Program-made: the position numbers and the translations under genes
Notes under the pieces: model-generated
Database searches by the model: none
The model's input: the letters and a program-made list of their open reading frames with translations, nothing else
What the model was told of the DNA's origin: nothing
Source of the DNA: an uncultured Eubacteriales bacterium
GTDB lineage: Bacteria > Bacillota > Clostridia > Oscillospirales > Oscillospiraceae
DNA: 63,074 nt
Assembly (NCBI GenBank): GCA_902475855.1
Contig: CABSBF010000007.1
Location: 1-63,074 of the forward strand
Direction of reading: 5' to 3'
Shown here: piece by piece, positions 61,530-63,074 of the stretch
How positions within the stretch are numbered: the stretch's first letter is position 1
Layout of the letters: each line of letters begins with the position of its first letter

Positions 61530-62969
61530 ATGAAAAAGAAATCTCATAAGGGACTTGTGCTCGGCCTTCTCATCCCTCTGCTGACACTTTTGCTGGCAGC
61601 CGGCTTTTTCCTCGGAATTAACCGTTTTTCCGTTCAGGTGCAGCTTGACGGAGAAGCGGCACAGACGCTGGAATGCGGCGTGGACACCTACACCGAAGAG
61701 GGTGCGCAGGCACGCTTCTGCGGTTCTCTGGTCTTCCGCAAAGGCTTCCCGCTGGACGTGCAGAAATCCGGCAGCATAAATGATAAACGCACCGGAGAGC
61801 AGACCGTAACCTACACCGCCGGTTTTCTCTTCTGGCACGGTCTGGCTCGCCGCACCGTCACGGTGCAGGATACCCTCCCGCCGGAGCTGACGCTCGTTGA
61901 AAAAGAAGACAGTTACACTACCCCCGGCACACCCTACCTGGAAGATGGCTACTCCGCCGTCGACCTGTGCGACGGCGACCTGACCGCGCAGGTGCAGCGG
62001 GAAGAAAAGGACGGCAAGGTCTACTACTCCGTCACCGACCGCGCGGGCAATACCGCCCAGTGCGTCCGCACGATCAATTACAAGGATGTCACACCGCCGG
62101 ATATCAAACTGGCAGGCGATGCGGAAATCGCCATCAAGGCAGGCACGCCCTTTACCGACCCCGGCGCCACCGCAATAGACAACCGCGACGGTGACATCAC
62201 GGAAAAGATGACCGTGGAGGGCAGCGTGGATATTTACCGCGCCGGAGATTACACCATTACCTACCGCGCCGTTGACAGCTTCGGCAACGAAGCGGAGAAA
62301 ACGCGTATTGTACACGTCAGCGCCATCCGCCAGCCGGACACCGTTGCGCCGGGCAGCAAGGTCGTCTACCTCACCTTTGACGACGGCCCCAGCAAGTACA
62401 CTGCCGAACTGCTGGACGTCCTGGCAAAGTACAATGTCAAAGCAACCTTCTTCATCGTCAACATCGGCTACACCGACCTCATCTCCCGTGAACTGAAGGA
62501 GGGGCACAGCGTCGGCATCCACAGCGCGACACACAAGTATTCGACCATCTACTCCAGCGAAGAGGCTTATTTCGCCGATTTGCAAAAGGTGCAGGACGCG
62601 ATCGTTGCCCTGAGCGGCAAGGAAACGACGCTGGTTCGCTTCCCTGGCGGCAGCTCTAACACGGTCAGCCGCTTCAATCCCGGCATTATGACGCGCCTGG
62701 CGCAGGCACTGACCGATATGGGCTATCAGTATTTTGACTGGAACGTTTCCAGTGGCGACGCCGGAGAGACGACCAGCACCGATCAGGTATTTGAAAATGT
62801 CACGGCAGGAATGCGCAGTCACAATGTGTCCATCGTTTTGCAGCACGACATCAAGGGCTTCAGCGTAGCCGCCGTAGAACGCATTATCGTCTGGGGCCTT
62901 GCCAACGGCTATACCTTCCTCCCGCTGGACGCAACCAGTCCTACCGCCCACCATAGAATCAACAACTGA
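61530..62969 (+). CDS. Membrane-anchored polysaccharide deacetylase with Ig-like repeats
   Basis: A 479-residue cell-surface CE4 enzyme. N-terminal membrane helix (8-30), two or three DUF5011/Ig-like repeats (about 105-265, each with DTLPPELTL- or DVTPPDIKL-type starts and AGNTAQ/FGNEAEK ends), then a NodB domain: TFDDGPS at 282-288, the metal pair H331-SAT-H335, RFPGGSSN, DWNVSSGD and IVLQHD. Likely removes acetyl groups from peptidoglycan GlcNAc or MurNAc. AGAGGAG precedes the ATG. Separate unit from the lipoprotein upstream. Confidence 0.93.
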   Translation: MKKKSHKGLVLGLLIPLLTLLLAAGFFLGINRFSVQVQLDGEAAQTLECGVDTYTEEGAQARFCGSLVFRKGFPLDVQKSGSINDKRTGEQTVTYTAGFLFWHGLARRTVTVQDTLPPELTLVEKEDSYTTPGTPYLEDGYSAVDLCDGDLTAQVQREEKDGKVYYSVTDRAGNTAQCVRTINYKDVTPPDIKLAGDAEIAIKAGTPFTDPGATAIDNRDGDITEKMTVEGSVDIYRAGDYTITYRAVDSFGNEAEKTRIVHVSAIRQPDTVAPGSKVVYLTFDDGPSKYTAELLDVLAKYNVKATFFIVNIGYTDLISRELKEGHSVGIHSATHKYSTIYSSEEAYFADLQKVQDAIVALSGKETTLVRFPGGSSNTVSRFNPGIMTRLAQALTDMGYQYFDWNVSSGDAGETTSTDQVFENVTAGMRSHNVSIVLQHDIKGFSVAAVERIIVWGLANGYTFLPLDATSPTAHHRINN

Positions 62970-62976
62970 AAATACA

Positions 62977-63005
62977 GCCACCGGCCTGCATCAGCGGCCG
63001 GTGGC
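62977..63005 (+). terminator. Hairpin after the deacetylase gene
   Basis: A 10-bp stem GCCACCGGCC / GGCCGGTGGC with a 9-base loop, followed by TTCTTG. Weak T-run, so a moderate terminator. Confidence 0.65.
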
Positions 63006-63026
63006 TTCTTGCAAATAACAATCATA

Positions 63027-63074
63027 ACCACCGGCCGTGCCGGTGGTATGCACTAGCCCCCTTGGGGCATGCCC
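63027..63074. repeat. Palindromic element at the right edge, cut by the window
   Basis: ACCACCGGC / GCCGGTGGT (63027-63035, 63039-63047), then TATGCACTAG and a CCCC/GGGG pair (63057-63068) followed by CATGCCC. Two adjacent hairpins; the second is incomplete in view. It may be an end of a structured repeat or of an IS200/IS605-like element, but no transposase is visible. Confidence 0.4.

Noticed and set aside
1..63074. CRISPR arrays, rRNA or tRNA genes, intact insertion sequences, prophage
   Set aside because: None recognised by eye on either strand; short tRNA-like folds could still be missed without a covariance search.

Overview
This is a GC-rich (roughly 58%), densely coded window from an anaerobic, probably spore-forming clostridium. 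The best guess is an Oscillospiraceae-like acetogenic gut bacterium. The evidence is Wood-Ljungdahl genes, a selenium-type xanthine dehydrogenase, a Spo0A C-terminal domain protein, a SufBC-only Fe-S assembly pair, DUF1858, VanW and YitT proteins, and overall codon use. There are 56 coding regions including a 26-codon leader peptide. No rRNA, tRNA, CRISPR array or intact mobile element was recognised. Nearly all long opposite-strand reading frames are shadows of real genes.

Layout. 1-5002 (minus): a Wood-Ljungdahl operon transcribed metF > cooC > acsD > acsC. In the last gene the corrinoid protein large subunit is fused in one frame to the methyltetrahydrofolate methyltransferase (AcsE), and the gene runs off the left edge. 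5350-8439 (minus): a single-chain 2Fe-2S/molybdopterin xanthine dehydrogenase with a downstream polyferredoxin. 8646-16778 (minus): an eight-gene operon encoding all of shikimate, Phe and Tyr synthesis (aroF, tyrA, aroB, aroA, aroC, pheA, aroE-aroK fusion, aroQ). It is preceded by a consensus promoter, a Phe/Tyr-rich leader peptide and an attenuator. 16835-20921: a MATE exporter, a uridine-kinase-like kinase and glpK. 20999-24086 (minus): a CBS protein, then trmL-pgk-tpiA. 24294-33320: membrane and hypothetical proteins, a YugP-type protease, an FAD/Rieske oxidoreductase and a D-aminoacylase. 33472-36077 (plus): DUF1858, trmK, nif3-like, yebC. 36175-41457 (minus): a Spo0A-C protein, sufC-sufB-rlmH-hypothetical, and plsY-araC. 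41612-45014: TetR, pta, an RluA-family synthase, GNAT. 45185-51669 (plus): glmU-like, prs, pth, mfd. 51805-62969: VanW, a GH3 lipoprotein, a divergent type II topoisomerase pair, YitT, a degenerate transglutaminase lipoprotein and a polysaccharide deacetylase.

How it fits together. MetF, the CFeSP subunits and the methyltransferase move a methyl group from methyl-THF toward acetyl-CoA synthase, CooC matures the nickel enzyme, and Pta at 42-43 kb can turn acetyl-CoA into acetyl phosphate. The aro operon is tightly coupled by stop/start overlaps and appears to be switched by ribosome stalling at Tyr/Phe codons. The two strongest observations are that attenuator, whose alternative hairpins can be read directly, and the AcsC-AcsE fusion. 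Secondary points of interest are a pseudoenzyme-like transglutaminase lipoprotein, a GlmU with a ruined uridylyltransferase half, a GGADGPTAIF motif in a soluble protein of the suf operon, and a cloverleaf-like palindrome at 31.6 kb.
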